Assembly (NCBI GenBank): GCA_947492825.1
Contig: CANLNT010000001.1
Span: forward strand, 2,542,001-2,606,000
From: an uncultured Paracoccaceae bacterium
Lineage (GTDB): Bacteria; Pseudomonadota; Alphaproteobacteria; Rhodobacterales; Rhodobacteraceae
Length of the DNA stretch: 64,000 nucleotides
Reading direction: 5' to 3'
Part shown: positions 40,811 through 50,487 of the stretch, in pieces
How positions within the stretch are numbered: the stretch's first letter is position 1
Layout of the letters: each line of letters starts with the position of its first letter
Program-made: the position numbers and the translations under genes
The notes under the pieces: model-generated
The model's database searches: none
What the model was told of the DNA's origin: nothing
The model's input: the letters and a program-made list of their open reading frames with translations, nothing else

Positions 40811-41875
40811 ATGATCCTCGTCCTCAACGCCGGTTCCTCATCGCTAAAGGTCGAAGTTTTCGACCCCAGCCTGAACTCTGTGCTGTCGGGACAGGTGCAA
40901 TCCATCGGCACGACGGGCACCCTGACGCTGGGCGACCGCGAAGAGGCGGTTGAAACCCGCAACCATGCCGCCGCACTGACCCTGATGCTGGCAGCCCTGG
41001 CCGACGCAGGCCACCCAGTCAACAGCTTCACCGCCGCCGCCCACCGCGTTGTGCATGGCGGCACGATCCTGACCGCCCCGGCGCGAGTCACAAACGTGGT
41101 GGTCGAGGCGATCCGGTCCTGCATTCCGCTGGCACCCTTGCACAACCCCAACAACCTCGCCGGGTTGCTCGCCTTGCAAGATGTCGCCCCCGATCTGCCG
41201 CAATACGCCAGTTTCGGAACCGCCTTTCACGCCACCAACCCCGATGTCGCGACCCGCTATGCGATCCCGCAGACCCAGACGGATGCAGGTATCCGCCGCT
41301 ATGGTTTCCACGGGCTGTCTTATGCCAACATGGTCGCGGAATTTGGCGCCGACATTCCTCGCCGCTTGTTGGCGCTGCATCTGGGCAATGGCGCCTCTCT
41401 TTGCGCGATCCTCAAGGGGCAGTCCGTCGCCACCTCAATGGGCTATTCGCCGCTGTCGGGGCTGACGATGGGCACGCGGTCCGGCGACATCGACGGGGCC
41501 GCCGTGCTGCGCATGTCCCAGGCCTTCGGTGAAGAAGAAACCGACCGGTTGCTCAACCGCGCATCGGGGCTGAAGGCGCTGGCAGGTGACAATGACATGC
41601 GGACGCTGCTGGCGCGCGACGATGACGCCGCCGCCTTCGCCATCAACCACTTCTGCTACTGGGCCGCGCGGCACGCCGGGTCGGCCATCGTGGCGATGGG
41701 TGGGCTCGACGCCGTGGCCTTCACCGGCGGCATCGGCGAAAACGCCGCCCCCATTCGCGACCGCATCATGGGGCATCTGGCCTGCTTTGGCGCGGTCCCG
41801 GTGCATGTGATCCCCGCCGACGAAGAAAAGGCCATCGCCCGTGACGCGCTGTCCCTGATCGAGGCAGGGCAATGA
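40811..41875 (+). CDS. ackA: Acetate kinase family protein with Gly at the catalytic Asp position
   Basis: 354 residues of the ASKHA fold, a little shorter than usual (about 400). It would interconvert acetyl phosphate and ADP with acetate and ATP. Present: VLNAGSSSLK (Asn6), HRVVHGG (Arg), YGFHGLSY (His), LHLGNGAS, GTRSGDID (Arg), FTGGIGENA and DEEKAIARD (Glu). The FDTAFH motif, whose Asp (148 in the Methanosarcina enzyme) is needed for activity, reads FGTAFH: Gly136, codon GGA at 41216-41218. All other catalytic residues are kept, so the protein is not decaying generally. It may be inactive, slow, or use another acid. Overlaps the next gene by ATGA. Confidence 0.85.
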   Translation: MILVLNAGSSSLKVEVFDPSLNSVLSGQVQSIGTTGTLTLGDREEAVETRNHAAALTLMLAALADAGHPVNSFTAAAHRVVHGGTILTAPARVTNVVVEAIRSCIPLAPLHNPNNLAGLLALQDVAPDLPQYASFGTAFHATNPDVATRYAIPQTQTDAGIRRYGFHGLSYANMVAEFGADIPRRLLALHLGNGASLCAILKGQSVATSMGYSPLSGLTMGTRSGDIDGAAVLRMSQAFGEEETDRLLNRASGLKALAGDNDMRTLLARDDDAAAFAINHFCYWAARHAGSAIVAMGGLDAVAFTGGIGENAAPIRDRIMGHLACFGAVPVHVIPADEEKAIARDALSLIEAGQ

Positions 41876-42627
41876 TCGACATCCTGAACCTCACGCCTTC
41901 GGAAATCGGCTGGCTGGTGGCGATCACCTTCCTTGCCGGTGTCGTGCGTGGCTTTTCGGGATTTGCGCTGTCAGCACTGATCATGGCCAGCGCCGTTGTG
42001 TTCCTGCCCCCGGTGGAACTGATCCCGATGCTCTGGTGGCTCGAAATGTCCGCCTCTCTGATGATGCTCAAAGGTGGCTGGGCCAATGCCGACCGCCCGA
42101 CAGCCTATGGCCTTGTCATCGGCTCAACCATCGGCTGGCCCTTTGGGCTATACCTGACCACGAGCCTGCCGGTTGCGACGTCCAAGGCCATCGCACTGTC
42201 ATTGATCGTAACACTTGCAGCGACCTTGCTTGCCAAGATTCGGCTGAACTTCCTCGACAGTAAGCCGGGGCTCTATGGCGCAGGTTTTGTCGCCGGCATC
42301 GCCAGCGGTCTGGCCCATGTGGGTGGCATGGTTGTGGCGCTTTACGTGCTGGCCCGCAACGCGCCCGCGGCCTCGATGCGGGGGTCGCTGGTGCTGTTTC
42401 TATTTCTGGGCTCGCTTACCTCGATGATTACGCAGCTGGCCTTTGGCGTCATGGATATGTCGGGCGTGGCCCGTGGCCTGACCTTTGCCGTGCCCACCAT
42501 GATCGGCGTCTTCGTCGGGCAGCAGCTCTTTATTGAGCGGCTGACCCCCTACTACCGCCCATTCTGCCTAAGCCTGCTGATCTGTCTGGCAGGCGTCGGG
42601 CTGATCCGACAGGTAGTCTTTGCATGA
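41872..42627 (+). CDS. TauE/SafE family exporter 2
   Basis: 251 residues, about eight transmembrane helices, with the paired loops GVVRGFSGFALSAL (about 20) and GIASGLAHVGGMVVALYV (about 140) of the TauE/SafE family. It is clearly a paralogue of, but not closely similar to, the exporter at 39116. The start overlaps the ackA stop (ATGA). Being coupled to ackA rather than to xsc, it might move a different anion such as sulfoacetate, acetate or sulfite produced under other conditions; this is inference. Confidence 0.83.
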   Translation: MIDILNLTPSEIGWLVAITFLAGVVRGFSGFALSALIMASAVVFLPPVELIPMLWWLEMSASLMMLKGGWANADRPTAYGLVIGSTIGWPFGLYLTTSLPVATSKAIALSLIVTLAATLLAKIRLNFLDSKPGLYGAGFVAGIASGLAHVGGMVVALYVLARNAPAASMRGSLVLFLFLGSLTSMITQLAFGVMDMSGVARGLTFAVPTMIGVFVGQQLFIERLTPYYRPFCLSLLICLAGVGLIRQVVFA

Positions 42628-42679
42628 CCACTTGGCGGATTGATACACCTTTGATACCGTTCCCTCTGGGAGGCACCAC

Positions 42680-45505
42680 ATGAACAAACAACCTGTGCTC
42701 GATACCTCGCCCGCCGTCAGTGACGAGGTCCGCAAAACAACGTGCTACATGTGCGCCTGCCGTTGCGGGATCAACGTCCACATGAAGGACGGTAAGGTCG
42801 CCTATATCGAAGGCAACAAGGATCATCCGGTCAATCAGGGTGTGCTCTGCGCCAAGGGCAGTGCGGGCATTATGCAGCACAACGCGCCCTCGCGTCTGCG
42901 CGCCCCGCTCAAGCGGGTCGGCCCGCGCGGGTCTGGCGAGTACGAAGAGATCTCTTGGGATGAGGCGCTGACCATCGCCACCGATTGGCTGAAACCCATC
43001 CGCGAAGAGGCCCCTGAAAAGCTTGCGTTCTTCACAGGTCGCGACCAGTCGCAGTCGTTCACATCCCTCTGGGCGCAAGGCTTTGGCACGCCGAACTACG
43101 CCGCCCACGGTGGCTTCTGTTCGGTCAACATGGCCGCCGCTGGCATCTACACGATGGGTGGCGCGTTCTGGGAATTTGGCCAGCCCGATTGGGACCACAC
43201 CAAGATGTTCATGCTCTTTGGTGTGGCCGAAGATCACGACAGCAACCCAATCAAGATCGGCATCGGCAAGATCAAGGCCCGCGGCGCGCGGGTCATCGGC
43301 GTGAACCCGATCCGCACCGGCTATAACGCCGTGGCCGACGATTGGGTCGGCATCACACCGGGCACTGATGGTCTATTCATTCTGGCGCTGGTCCACTGCC
43401 TGATGAAGGCGGGCCGCGTTGATCTGGATTACCTCGCGCGCTTCACTAATGCCTCTGTTCTGGTCAACGAAGACCCCAAGTCCGACCAATTCGGCCTGCT
43501 GTTGCGCGACAAGGACGGCGAACCGCAGGTCATTGACCGCCGCACCGGAAAGCTGGCGGCTTGGAACGGCCAAGGCGTGGAACCTGATCTATCCGCCAGC
43601 TACCGCCACAAGGGCGTGACACATCGCCCGGTCTTTCACCATATGGCCGACCGCTATCTGGCCGATGAATACGCCCCCGAGGCAGTGGCCGACCGCTGCG
43701 GCATCCCCGCCAAGCGTATCCGCGCCATTGCCGCTGATCTGGCCCGCGTCGCCTTTGACGAAGCGATCGCGCTGGACCGGGAATGGACCGATTTCCGTGG
43801 CGTGAAGCACGACAAAATGGTCGGGCGTCCAGTGTCGATGCACGCCATGCGCGGCATCTCTGCCCACTCCAACGGCTTCCAGACCTGCCGCGCGCTGCAC
43901 ACCCTTCAGATCATCCTCGGCACGGTCGAGGTACCGGGCGGTATGCGCTTCAAACCGCCCTACCCCAAGCCGCCCCATGCGCACCCCAAGCCACATGGAC
44001 GCACCCAACCCGGTGGTCCCTTGAATGGCCCGCACCTTGGCTTTGTGCATGGCCCCGATGATCTGATGATCAAGGACGACAACAGCTGCATCCGCATTGA
44101 CAAGGCGTTTTCGTGGGACAACCCGATGTCCAGCCACGGGCTGATGCATATGGTGATCTCGAACGCCCATGCAGGCGATCCCTACAAGATCGACACGCTG
44201 TTCATGTATATGGCGAATATGTCGTGGAACTCTTCCATGAACACGTCCGGCGTGATGAACATGCTGACCGACACGGATGAGAACGGCGACTACGTGATCC
44301 CCCGGATCATCTATTCCGATGCCTATTCATCCGAAATGGTGGCCTATGCCGACCTGATCCTGCCAGACACGACCTATCTGGAACGGCACGATTGTATCTC
44401 TCTGCTCGACCGCCCGATCTGCGAGGCGGACGCCGTGGCCGACGCCATCCGCTGGCCGGTGGTCGAGCCTGACCGCGACGTGCGCGGCTTTCAGTCGGTG
44501 CTGTGTGAGCTTGGTGCGCGGCTGAACTTACCCGGCTTCGTGAACGAGGACGGCAGCCAGAAATACGCGGATTACGCCGACTACATCACCAACCACCTGC
44601 GCCGCCCCGGAGTCGGGCCACTGGCCGGCTGGCGCATGGGCGAAACGGGATTGCAGGACGGACGCGGCGAACCCAACGCGGGACAGCTTGACAGCTATAT
44701 CGCCAATGGCGGCTTCTGGATGGAACATGTTCCGGAAAACTGCGCCTATTACAAACCGTTCAATGTCGACTATCAGGACTGGGCGGTAAAAATGGGCTTT
44801 TACGACAGCCCGCAACCTTACATCTTCCAGCTTTACGTCGAACCCATGCGGCGCTTCCAACTGGCCGCCGAAGGCCACGGCACCCGGCAGCCCCCGGATC
44901 ATCTGCGCGAACAGATCAAGCGTGTTATGGACCCGCTGCCGATCTGGTATGCCGCTCTTGAGGATGGCTATGTCGATCCGGTCGAATACCCGATCCACGC
45001 ACTGACCCAGCGCCCGATGGCGATGTATCATTCGTGGGGCACGCAGAACGCTTGGCTGCGGCAAATCCACGGGGTGAACCCGCTTTATGTGCCAACCAAA
45101 ATCTGGGAAGCAAATGGCTTCAAAGAAGGCGACTGGGCGCGCGTAACCTCCACCCATGGGGCGATCACTGTTCCTGTTGCCCATCAGGCCAGCCTGAACG
45201 AAAACACCGTCTGGACGTGGAACGCGATTGGCAAACGCAAAGGCGCCTGGGCGCTGGATGAAGACGCGTCAGAGGCGACCAAGGGGTTCCTACTCAACCA
45301 CCTTATTCACGAACTTCTGCCGCCCAAAGGCGACGGGCTGCGCTGGTCCAACTCCGACCCGATCACCGGTCAGGCGGCATGGTTTGATCTGCGCGTGAAG
45401 ATCGAAAAGACCGGCGCGCCGGATGTGTCGCAACCGGCCTTCCCGGCGATCAAGTCACCGGTGCCCAAGGGGCCGAAAGGTCAGGCATGGAAGGTGGGCA
45501 AATGA
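42680..45505 (+). CDS. soeA: Molybdopterin subunit of membrane sulfite dehydrogenase SoeA
   Basis: 941-residue DMSO-reductase-family protein. The N-terminal [4Fe-4S] site is CYMCACRCG...GVLCAKG (about 19-55). The molybdo-bis(MGD) domains include FFTGRDQSQSF, VIGVNPIRTGYNAVADDW and ANMSWNSSMNT, and the C-terminal MGD-binding barrel is from about 770. No twin-arginine signal is present, which fits the cytoplasm-facing SoeABC type and argues against periplasmic DMSO or thiosulfate reductases. SoeABC oxidises sulfite to sulfate and passes electrons to quinone, detoxifying Xsc-derived sulfite. Context after xsc-pta-ackA supports this. GGGAGG precedes the ATG. Confidence 0.88.
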   Translation: MNKQPVLDTSPAVSDEVRKTTCYMCACRCGINVHMKDGKVAYIEGNKDHPVNQGVLCAKGSAGIMQHNAPSRLRAPLKRVGPRGSGEYEEISWDEALTIATDWLKPIREEAPEKLAFFTGRDQSQSFTSLWAQGFGTPNYAAHGGFCSVNMAAAGIYTMGGAFWEFGQPDWDHTKMFMLFGVAEDHDSNPIKIGIGKIKARGARVIGVNPIRTGYNAVADDWVGITPGTDGLFILALVHCLMKAGRVDLDYLARFTNASVLVNEDPKSDQFGLLLRDKDGEPQVIDRRTGKLAAWNGQGVEPDLSASYRHKGVTHRPVFHHMADRYLADEYAPEAVADRCGIPAKRIRAIAADLARVAFDEAIALDREWTDFRGVKHDKMVGRPVSMHAMRGISAHSNGFQTCRALHTLQIILGTVEVPGGMRFKPPYPKPPHAHPKPHGRTQPGGPLNGPHLGFVHGPDDLMIKDDNSCIRIDKAFSWDNPMSSHGLMHMVISNAHAGDPYKIDTLFMYMANMSWNSSMNTSGVMNMLTDTDENGDYVIPRIIYSDAYSSEMVAYADLILPDTTYLERHDCISLLDRPICEADAVADAIRWPVVEPDRDVRGFQSVLCELGARLNLPGFVNEDGSQKYADYADYITNHLRRPGVGPLAGWRMGETGLQDGRGEPNAGQLDSYIANGGFWMEHVPENCAYYKPFNVDYQDWAVKMGFYDSPQPYIFQLYVEPMRRFQLAAEGHGTRQPPDHLREQIKRVMDPLPIWYAALEDGYVDPVEYPIHALTQRPMAMYHSWGTQNAWLRQIHGVNPLYVPTKIWEANGFKEGDWARVTSTHGAITVPVAHQASLNENTVWTWNAIGKRKGAWALDEDASEATKGFLLNHLIHELLPPKGDGLRWSNSDPITGQAAWFDLRVKIEKTGAPDVSQPAFPAIKSPVPKGPKGQAWKVGK

Positions 45506-45690
45506 CCAATCTGCAAGTCTTGATGCTGATCGCCGCCTTCCTGACGCTGACCATCGGCAGTTTCATCTGGTATATCGCCACATGGGACAGCACCGCACGC
45601 ACGGGTCAGGTTAATCGACCTTCAGACTTTCATGCGCATGGGATGTGCATGGGTTGTGCATTGGTTCTGCATCCCGAAATTCGAGGTTAA
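45502..45690 (+). CDS. 62-residue single-helix membrane protein between soeA and soeB
   Basis: Starts within the soeA stop codon (ATGA overlap) and ends 4 bp before the soeB ATG. One transmembrane helix (about 6-24, VLMLIAAFLTLTIGSFIWYI) and a short tail with two cysteines and three histidines (DFHAHGMCMGCALVLHP). The known SoeABC complex has three subunits; an additional small subunit would be new to me. The tight overlap makes chance unlikely and suggests a subunit or assembly factor, perhaps holding SoeA to the membrane or binding metal with its HxH and CxxC residues. Confidence 0.6.
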   Translation: MTNLQVLMLIAAFLTLTIGSFIWYIATWDSTARTGQVNRPSDFHAHGMCMGCALVLHPEIRG

Positions 45691-45694
45691 TGAC

Positions 45695-46456
45695 ATGACG
45701 ACACTTCCGACCTCAACCGACAAGAAACTCGGCCTCGTGATCGACCTTGATACCTGTGTCGGCTGTCACGCTTGCGTGGTGTCCTGCAAAGGCTGGAACA
45801 CTGAAAACTATGGCGCGCCGTTGTCAGATCAGAACGCCTATTCAGGTGCGGCCTCTGGTACGTTCCTCAACCGCGTGCATTCGTATGAGGTGCAACCTGC
45901 TGATAAAGCAGCGCAATTGATCCACTTCCCCAAGTCCTGCCTGCATTGCGAGGACGCGCCCTGCGTGACCGTTTGCCCCACCGGGGCGAGCTACAAGCGG
46001 GTCGAGGACGGGATCGTTCTGGTCAATGAACAGGATTGCATCGGCTGCGGTCTTTGCGCCTGGGCCTGCCCCTATGGCGCGCGGGAAATGGACGCCGAAG
46101 AGAAGGTGATGAAGAAATGCACCCTCTGCGTGGACCGCATATATAACAACAACTTACCCGAAGAAGACCGGCAACCGGCCTGCGTCAGAACATGCCCTGC
46201 CGGGGCCCGTCACTTTGGTGATCTGGGTGATCCTGACAGCGACGTCAGCCAGCTTGTCGCGGAACGGGGCGGCTTTGACCTGATGCCCGAACAAGGCACC
46301 AAGCCGGTCAACAAATACCTGCCACCAAGGCCCAAGGATGTGGAACCCGAATTTGACATTCTGGCCCCATATCTTGAACCGGTTGCCACCGACGGCAAAG
46401 GCTTTGTCGGCTGGCTCGACAAAGCGCTATCCGCCCTTCCAGGAGGTGCCAAATAA
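45695..46456 (+). CDS. soeB: Iron-sulfur subunit of sulfite dehydrogenase SoeB
   Basis: 253-residue DmsB/NrfC-type ferredoxin with four cysteine clusters: CVGCHACVVSCKGWN (about 21), CLHCEDAPCVTVCPTGA (about 80), CIGCGLCAWACPYGA (about 115) and KKCTLCVDRIYNN...CVRTCPAGA (about 142-170). It carries electrons from the molybdenum centre of SoeA to the membrane subunit. ATG 45695 is used; GAGG lies upstream. The last base of its stop codon is the first of the soeC ATG (TAATG). Confidence 0.92.
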   Translation: MTTLPTSTDKKLGLVIDLDTCVGCHACVVSCKGWNTENYGAPLSDQNAYSGAASGTFLNRVHSYEVQPADKAAQLIHFPKSCLHCEDAPCVTVCPTGASYKRVEDGIVLVNEQDCIGCGLCAWACPYGAREMDAEEKVMKKCTLCVDRIYNNNLPEEDRQPACVRTCPAGARHFGDLGDPDSDVSQLVAERGGFDLMPEQGTKPVNKYLPPRPKDVEPEFDILAPYLEPVATDGKGFVGWLDKALSALPGGAK

Positions 46457-47328
46457 TGCATCCCGCACCGTCAGTTATCATTTTCACAACCTTCTCCGGG
46501 TTAGGATTTGGCCTGTTGTTCTGGTTGGGTCTGGACACATCCGCCCCCACCGGCTGGATCGCATTTGTGTTCTTTGCCATCGCCTATCTGATGGCCGTGG
46601 GCGGCTTGATCGCCTCGACCTTTCACCTTGGCCACCCCGAACGGGCGATCAAGGCGTTTCGCCAGTGGCAGTCGTCGTGGCTTTCGCGCGAAGGGATCGC
46701 CGCGGTTTTTACCCTTCTTATCATGGCCTTATACGGTGCCGGATTGGTGTTCTTGGGCGCGCAATGGTCGATCCTTGGTTGGCTGGGCGCGCTTGGCGCA
46801 CTGGCGACGGTGTTCACCACGTCAATGATATACACCCAGCTCAAGACCATTCCGCGCTGGAACAACTGGACCACACCCGCGCTTTTCCTGACGCTGTCTC
46901 TGGGCGGCGGGGCGTTACTGTCAGGCCGCGTGACCATCGCGACGATCCTGCTGTTGGCCGCAGCCGCGGTGCAGATTGCTGCATGGTATCTGGGTGATAG
47001 CCGCCTGAAAGAATCCGGCACCACGCTGGCCTCTGCCACCGGTCTTGGCGGCATCGGAAAGGTCCGCGCCTTTGAACCACCGCACACCGGCACGAACTAT
47101 TTGCTCAAGGAATTTGTGCATGTGGTGGGCCGCAAACACGCCACGCAATTGCGCCTGATCACGATGTTGCTGGCCTTTGCCGTGCCCATCGCGATCTTGC
47201 TTTTGGGCGTCAATCACGTCACCGCGCTGCTGGCCGTCATCAGCCATGTTGCCGGTGTTTTGTGCCTGCGTTGGCTTTTCTTTGCCCAAGCCGAGCATGT
47301 CGTCGGGCTATACTACGGCAAGCGCTGA
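46456..47328 (+). CDS. soeC: Membrane anchor subunit of sulfite dehydrogenase SoeC
   Basis: 290-residue DmsC-like protein with eight hydrophobic segments. It anchors SoeAB and passes electrons to quinone. The family element STFHLGHPERAIKAFRQWQSSWLSREG (begins about 56), with its conserved His and Glu, is present. It is the last gene of the sulfite module; its 3' 89 bp are overlapped by the next gene on the opposite strand. Confidence 0.9.
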   Translation: MHPAPSVIIFTTFSGLGFGLLFWLGLDTSAPTGWIAFVFFAIAYLMAVGGLIASTFHLGHPERAIKAFRQWQSSWLSREGIAAVFTLLIMALYGAGLVFLGAQWSILGWLGALGALATVFTTSMIYTQLKTIPRWNNWTTPALFLTLSLGGGALLSGRVTIATILLLAAAAVQIAAWYLGDSRLKESGTTLASATGLGGIGKVRAFEPPHTGTNYLLKEFVHVVGRKHATQLRLITMLLAFAVPIAILLLGVNHVTALLAVISHVAGVLCLRWLFFAQAEHVVGLYYGKR

Positions 47329-47800
47329 TTGTCCCTGCGATCAACAGCCAAGAGAAGGCGACGGTGCTAAGACCACTCTTCAGCACCGTTGCCCAACCAG
47401 CCCAAACCAATGGCCCATCAGGCATTTCCGGGTAGGTCAGCAGCAGCCCAGCGATCAGCAGGTTTTCGATGTAATCACAAAGGCTTGCGGCGACCGCGAC
47501 GGCGGCCCCTTTGCGGCCAAGCCAACGCAACCATCCCGCCAGCGTCAGCGCCAGCAAACCGGGGTAAAGCATATCTAGCGGGATCTGCCGGGTCAGGTAA
47601 AGCGACCGCCCCGCGCTCCCCAAAGCGTTCAGGAACGCCTTGGCATCATCGGGCGCATAGCCAAACGGGCGCATATCAAGCGGGGGCGCACTGGCAATCG
47701 CCTGCAACCTCGCAAGTGGGCCAAAAACCATAGAGAGATAAAGAAGAACTGTCAGCCCGGTCAGGGCGCAGAGGGTTCTCATCGAAGGGCGGTAGGGCAT
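47240..47800 (-). CDS. Small multi-pass membrane protein of unknown function
   Basis: 186 residues with four hydrophobic segments (begins MPYRPSMRTLCALTGLTVLL). Internal features are LDMRPFGYAPDDAKAFLNALG and SLCDYIENLLIAGLL. I do not recognise a named family. The start at 47800 leaves 96 bp to the divergent Crp-like gene. The C-terminal 30 residues, very basic, are read opposite the end of soeC, so its true end may be as given or the gene may recently have lost an earlier stop. Confidence 0.65.
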   Translation of the reverse strand: MPYRPSMRTLCALTGLTVLLYLSMVFGPLARLQAIASAPPLDMRPFGYAPDDAKAFLNALGSAGRSLYLTRQIPLDMLYPGLLALTLAGWLRWLGRKGAAVAVAASLCDYIENLLIAGLLLTYPEMPDGPLVWAGWATVLKSGLSTVAFSWLLIAGTISACRSIARRHARLGQRKANAGTKHRQHG

Positions 47801-47896
47801 GTGGGCAATCCTTTTGTTTGATTGCCCCAACTGGTCACGCCGGTCAGAACCGCGCATTATCAATTGTTAAGACGCCCCAGATTTCCAAGGACCCAG

Positions 47897-48453
47897 ATGA
47901 CAGAAGCCGTGCCATTTATGAACGATCTGCCAGCGCAGGCCGCAGCCAGATTACGCGACATTCTGCACAGCAGCGTCGTGCGGCGGGGGGATGTGCTGGT
48001 GGATCAGGGCGATCCCGCACCAGACGAGCTTTTGTTGCAGTCTGGTTTCGCCGTTGCGCAAATCATCGATCAAGAGGGGCGGCACACCTGCACCGGGCTA
48101 TATGCCGGGCCGCAGATCATCACGCCGCAAATCGCGCGCGCCATGAACGGCGTGTCGATGGTAACGATCGAGATGTTGTCGGATGGCGTTGTCGCGCGGA
48201 TCAATGCGGACGCGCTGCAAGCACTGATGGTGGCTGACGCCGATGTCCGAGACTGGGGCAACGCAGCATTGCGGGCCGACCTGATTGCGCGGGTAGCGCG
48301 AGAATGGACCTTGGCGGCGCTACCTGCAATCGAACGTCTGGCATGGCTCAGGCAGACTTATCCGCAAGCAGAGGCGCAGTTTCCGCACCATCTGATCGCG
48401 GGATTTCTTGGTATGACGCCGGTCACTTTCAGTCGCGTCCGGCGTGCCAACAG

Positions 48454-48457
<4 letters not shown>
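47897..48457 (+). CDS. Crp/Fnr-family transcriptional regulator
   Basis: 186 residues: a cyclic-nucleotide-binding-like sensor domain (about 1-110; RRGDVLVDQGDPAPDELLLQ) and a compact C-terminal helix-turn-helix (FPHHLIAGFLGMTPVTFSRVRR, about 163-184). No Fnr-type cysteine set is present. The protein is shorter than Crp, and the effector is unknown. AAGGA precedes ATG 47897. Its stop overlaps that of the convergent ABC ATPase gene as TTAG. Target genes are not evident. Confidence 0.8.
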
Positions 48458-49518
<1,061 letters not shown>

Positions 49519-49520
49519 AT

Positions 49521-50324
49521 CTAGATCCCTGATTTTGAGTGTTGCTGATTGTCGGGAAAGCTCCAGGCTTGGGCCTCTCCCGCGATTGATTTTGCTGCCT
49601 GTTGCAGCGCCGGAAGCTGGGCTTCGAGCCCGGCAAGGTTGGTACGGCTGGTCGTGCTGGTGACTGAAATCGCGCCCAGAACGCGGCTTTGATCGGTCAG
49701 GATCGGGGCCGCAATACAGATAATGCCCGGTTCGTGCTCTTCGCGGTCAAAGCCGTAGCCATGCCGCCTGATCTCGGCCAGTTCTTCGCGCAGTGCTGCG
49801 GCATCAGGTAGGGTGTGCTGTGTGAACTGGTGAAAGGACTGCTGTTCGATCACATCGGCACTTTGATCCTCGGTCAGATGCGCCAACATGACCTTGCCGA
49901 CACCAGTGCAATAGACCGGACCAACCTTTCCTGCCTGGCTGTACATCTCGACCGGTTGCGCCGCGTTCAGCTTATCAAGGTAAAGCACCTGCGCGTGATC
50001 AAGTTTCGCCAGATGCACCGTTTCGCCGGTCGCAGCACTTAGCGCGACCAGCTGCGGCCTTGCGACCCGCGCCAAAGACGACTGCGCCCAGGCCGCATGT
50101 GCCAATCGCACCAGACGCCCTCCCGGCGCATATGTCTGGCGGTCAGAATCGTATTCCAGCATCCGCTGATTCGTCAGTGTCTGCATAAAACGGTAAAGCG
50201 TAGGCTTGGGAAAATCGGACACGGCCAGCACTTCCGTGAACCGCACAGGGCGTCCAAAATCCGCAACCTGTTCCAGCACTTCCAGCGCCTTGCCAACTGT
50301 TCCGTCACCCGCTTCGCGTGCCAC
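49521..50324 (-). CDS. IclR-family regulator of the galactoside operon
   Basis: 267 residues: winged helix at about 8-75 (TVGKALEVLEQVADF, SDFPKPTLYRFMQTL) and the IclR effector domain (GPVYCTGVGKVMLAHL, GICIAAPI-type core seen as EPGIICIAAPI). GTG 50324 is chosen because GGGAGG precedes it at a spacing of 6 and gives the normal family length; the open frame continues to a TTG at 50396 without support. It heads the iclR-ATPase unit and faces the binding-protein gene, so it most likely controls this locus in response to a galactoside or galactose metabolite. Confidence 0.88.
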   Translation of the reverse strand: MAREAGDGTVGKALEVLEQVADFGRPVRFTEVLAVSDFPKPTLYRFMQTLTNQRMLEYDSDRQTYAPGGRLVRLAHAAWAQSSLARVARPQLVALSAATGETVHLAKLDHAQVLYLDKLNAAQPVEMYSQAGKVGPVYCTGVGKVMLAHLTEDQSADVIEQQSFHQFTQHTLPDAAALREELAEIRRHGYGFDREEHEPGIICIAAPILTDQSRVLGAISVTSTTSRTNLAGLEAQLPALQQAAKSIAGEAQAWSFPDNQQHSKSGI

Positions 50325-50437
50325 GATATTCCTCCCGTCCTTCAGCGGCTTTTCGCGCTCCTCCCGAGTGCGATTTGCCGCCTGGACTGTTGACAAGCAT
50401 AGGTGAGTCGCGATTTAGTATCAATATCCAAAACCGA

Positions 50438-50454
50438 GTTTCAAATATTGAGAC
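50438..50454. promoter_or_regulatory. Candidate IclR operator GTTTCAAATATTGAGAC
   Basis: A 7-3-7 inverted repeat with one mismatch (GTTTCAA-ATA-TTGAGAC), 34 bp before the binding-protein start in the divergent 163-bp gap. The A/T-rich centre and near-palindromic shape fit IclR-family sites. A second TTGAAA follows at about 50455. Confidence 0.5.
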
Positions 50455-50487
50455 TTGAAAATCTATGGAAGCACTAGGGAGGACACC

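Noticed and set aside
42680-47328. DMSO, thiosulfate or tetrathionate reductase
   Set aside because: The large subunit lacks a twin-arginine signal and the genes follow xsc-pta-ackA, both of which favour SoeABC; DMSO reductase would be periplasmic.
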